A stretch of DNA of 64,000 nt from the NCBI GenBank assembly GCA_016707525.1, contig JADJHP010000001.1, positions 620,001 through 684,000 on the forward strand. Reading direction: 5' to 3'. The translations under genes were made by a program, and so were the position numbers. Every line of letters starts with the position of its first letter. The first letter of the stretch is position 1. This DNA is from Ignavibacteriota bacterium. Its GTDB lineage: Bacteria; Bacteroidota; Ignavibacteria; UBA10030; UBA6906. A model generated the notes under the pieces. It was not told the origin of the DNA. It searched no databases and saw only the letters and a list, made by a program, of their open reading frames with translations. This document shows, piece by piece, positions 63,077 to 64,000 of the stretch.

Positions 63077-64000
63077 CGATTACGCGACCATCACCGGTCC
63101 CGCGGTGATACAAGATCTCCACCTGCTGGCGGATCATCTCCAGGACATCAGGATCCAGAACATCAATTCCACGGCCATTGGTGGCGGCGTGGCGGAGATC
63201 CTCTCGCGCATGGTCCCGCTCATGCGCCAACTGGGACTTCACGTGCGATGGGATGTCATCAAAGGGGATGAGCGGTTCTATGTGATCACCAAGAAGATCC
63301 ATAATGCTCTCCATGGCGTGGAGGTGGCTCTGAGCCCGGAGGACATGGAATACTTCCTTGCCGTCAATCGTGAGAATGCTGCCGAACTCTCCTTTGAGGA
63401 TATGGTTGTCGTCCATGACCCACAGCCGGTCGGACTTGTCGAGCGGCGAAGCACCGCAGCGAGCAAATGGATCTGGAGGTGTCATATCGATTCGTCTAAC
63501 CCCGAAATGAAGACCTGGTCATTCCTGAAGCCATTTGTCCGGCGGTACGATGCGGCGGTCTTTTCGGCTCCCGCCTTCGGCAGGGTTCTCCTGATCACCC
63601 AGGTGCTGATCTCTCCGTCGATCGATCCGCTCAGTGACAAGAATAAGCTTCTGCCGGACGAGGCGGTGCAGGCCGTGTTCGAGCGCTTTGGCATCGATCG
63701 ATCGCGCCCCGTCATCACTCAGATCTCCAGGTTCGACTTTCTCAAGGACCCCGTCGGTGTGATCCGGGCGTATGCGATCGCCAAGCGACATGTGGACTGT
63801 CAGTTGGTCCTGGCGGGTGGAGGCGCAACGGATGACCCGGAAGGGATGACCGTTCTGGCACAGGTCCGGGAGGCCGCCGGGGATGACAAGGATATCTTCA
63901 TCTTGCTCCTTCCCCCGGCCAGCGACCTGGAGATCAACGCCCTTCAGCGAGGATCCACGATCGTGCTTCAGAAATCGCTTCGGGAAGGCTTCGGCCTCAC
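63063..64000 (+). CDS. treT: Trehalose synthase-type glycosyltransferase (TreT, GT4; 3' partial)
   Basis: TreT makes trehalose from NDP-glucose and glucose. The frame runs off the window after 312 residues (full length is near 410). Visible blocks are IQNINSTAIGGGVAEILSRM, which is the TreT-type loop, IWRCHIDSSNPEMKTWSFLK, VITQISRFDFLKDPVGVIRA and QKSLREGFGL, whose E-x-F-G-L end is the retaining GT4 motif. ATG 63063 is only two bases after GGAGG, suggesting re-initiation after the DUF5752 gene. The donor nucleotide and direction cannot be decided. Confidence 0.88.
   Translation, partial: MTSIDDYATITGPAVIQDLHLLADHLQDIRIQNINSTAIGGGVAEILSRMVPLMRQLGLHVRWDVIKGDERFYVITKKIHNALHGVEVALSPEDMEYFLAVNRENAAELSFEDMVVVHDPQPVGLVERRSTAASKWIWRCHIDSSNPEMKTWSFLKPFVRRYDAAVFSAPAFGRVLLITQVLISPSIDPLSDKNKLLPDEAVQAVFERFGIDRSRPVITQISRFDFLKDPVGVIRAYAIAKRHVDCQLVLAGGGATDDPEGMTVLAQVREAAGDDKDIFILLLPPASDLEINALQRGSTIVLQKSLREGFGL

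Overview
The window is a chromosomal segment, visibly GC-rich, from a diderm bacterium of the Bacteroidota/Ignavibacteriota/Chlorobiota group. The clues are C-terminal sorting domains of the type IX secretion kind (the NPFNP motif) on three large secreted proteins, a TonB-dependent receptor with an ECF sigma/FecR pair, several outer-membrane barrel proteins, and a tmRNA whose tag reads ADYNYALAA. Promoters that can be read look like ordinary sigma-70 sites with 17-base spacers. No rRNA, tRNA, insertion sequence, prophage or CRISPR array was seen.

Layout. 1-1739: end of purL. 1787-4051: dapF and a lipid kinase, then the tmRNA gene with its own promoter and terminator. 4123-6804: an overlapping ygfZ / AlkZ-related / LOG operon. 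6895-14403: a signalling block with a SpoIID-like protein, two receiver-PAS proteins that lack any kinase or output domain, a small zinc-ribbon ORF, and a cyclic-nucleotide-domain histidine kinase with its receiver. 14533-16060: serine acetyltransferase and a frameshifted small barrel protein. 16229-20603: GH127 glycosidase and a 612-residue probable outer-membrane protein. 20626-26337: three small envelope proteins, a TonB receptor, FecR and a divergent ECF sigma factor. 26367-35117: a very large type IX substrate (broken twice), a Tat-exported PLP enzyme, an FG-GAP type IX substrate and a secreted unknown. 35215-43503: sialate O-acetylesterase, proA, a split proB and a GH106-like glycosidase. 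43687-51749: TPR protein, remnant of a GH95 fucosidase, a secreted HhH protein, a DUF4091/GH123-like protein, a sulfatase maturase, a split sulfatase and a UDG-like protein. 52084-54962: amt, porin and PII. 55447-59814: PLD protein and a split M6 peptidase with a long leader. 59894-64000: pgl and zwf, divergent from a DUF5752-trehalose synthase pair.

How the parts fit. One theme is degradation of decorated polysaccharides: GH127, GH106-like, GH95 remnant, GH123-like, O-acetylesterase and a Cys-type sulfatase next to the enzyme that would activate it, together with a TonB receptor under ECF/FecR control and type IX secreted proteins. A second theme is nitrogen scavenging (PII-porin-Amt). A third is NADPH/pentose phosphate supply (zwf-pgl) facing a trehalose module.

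A cross-cutting observation is that six genes are broken by seven clean single-base shifts, six of them apparent losses, five of those beside a short homopolymer. In every case restoring the base makes the gene full length with both halves conserved. This looks more like residual sequencing or assembly error than gene decay; the GH95 fragment, in contrast, looks genuinely decayed.
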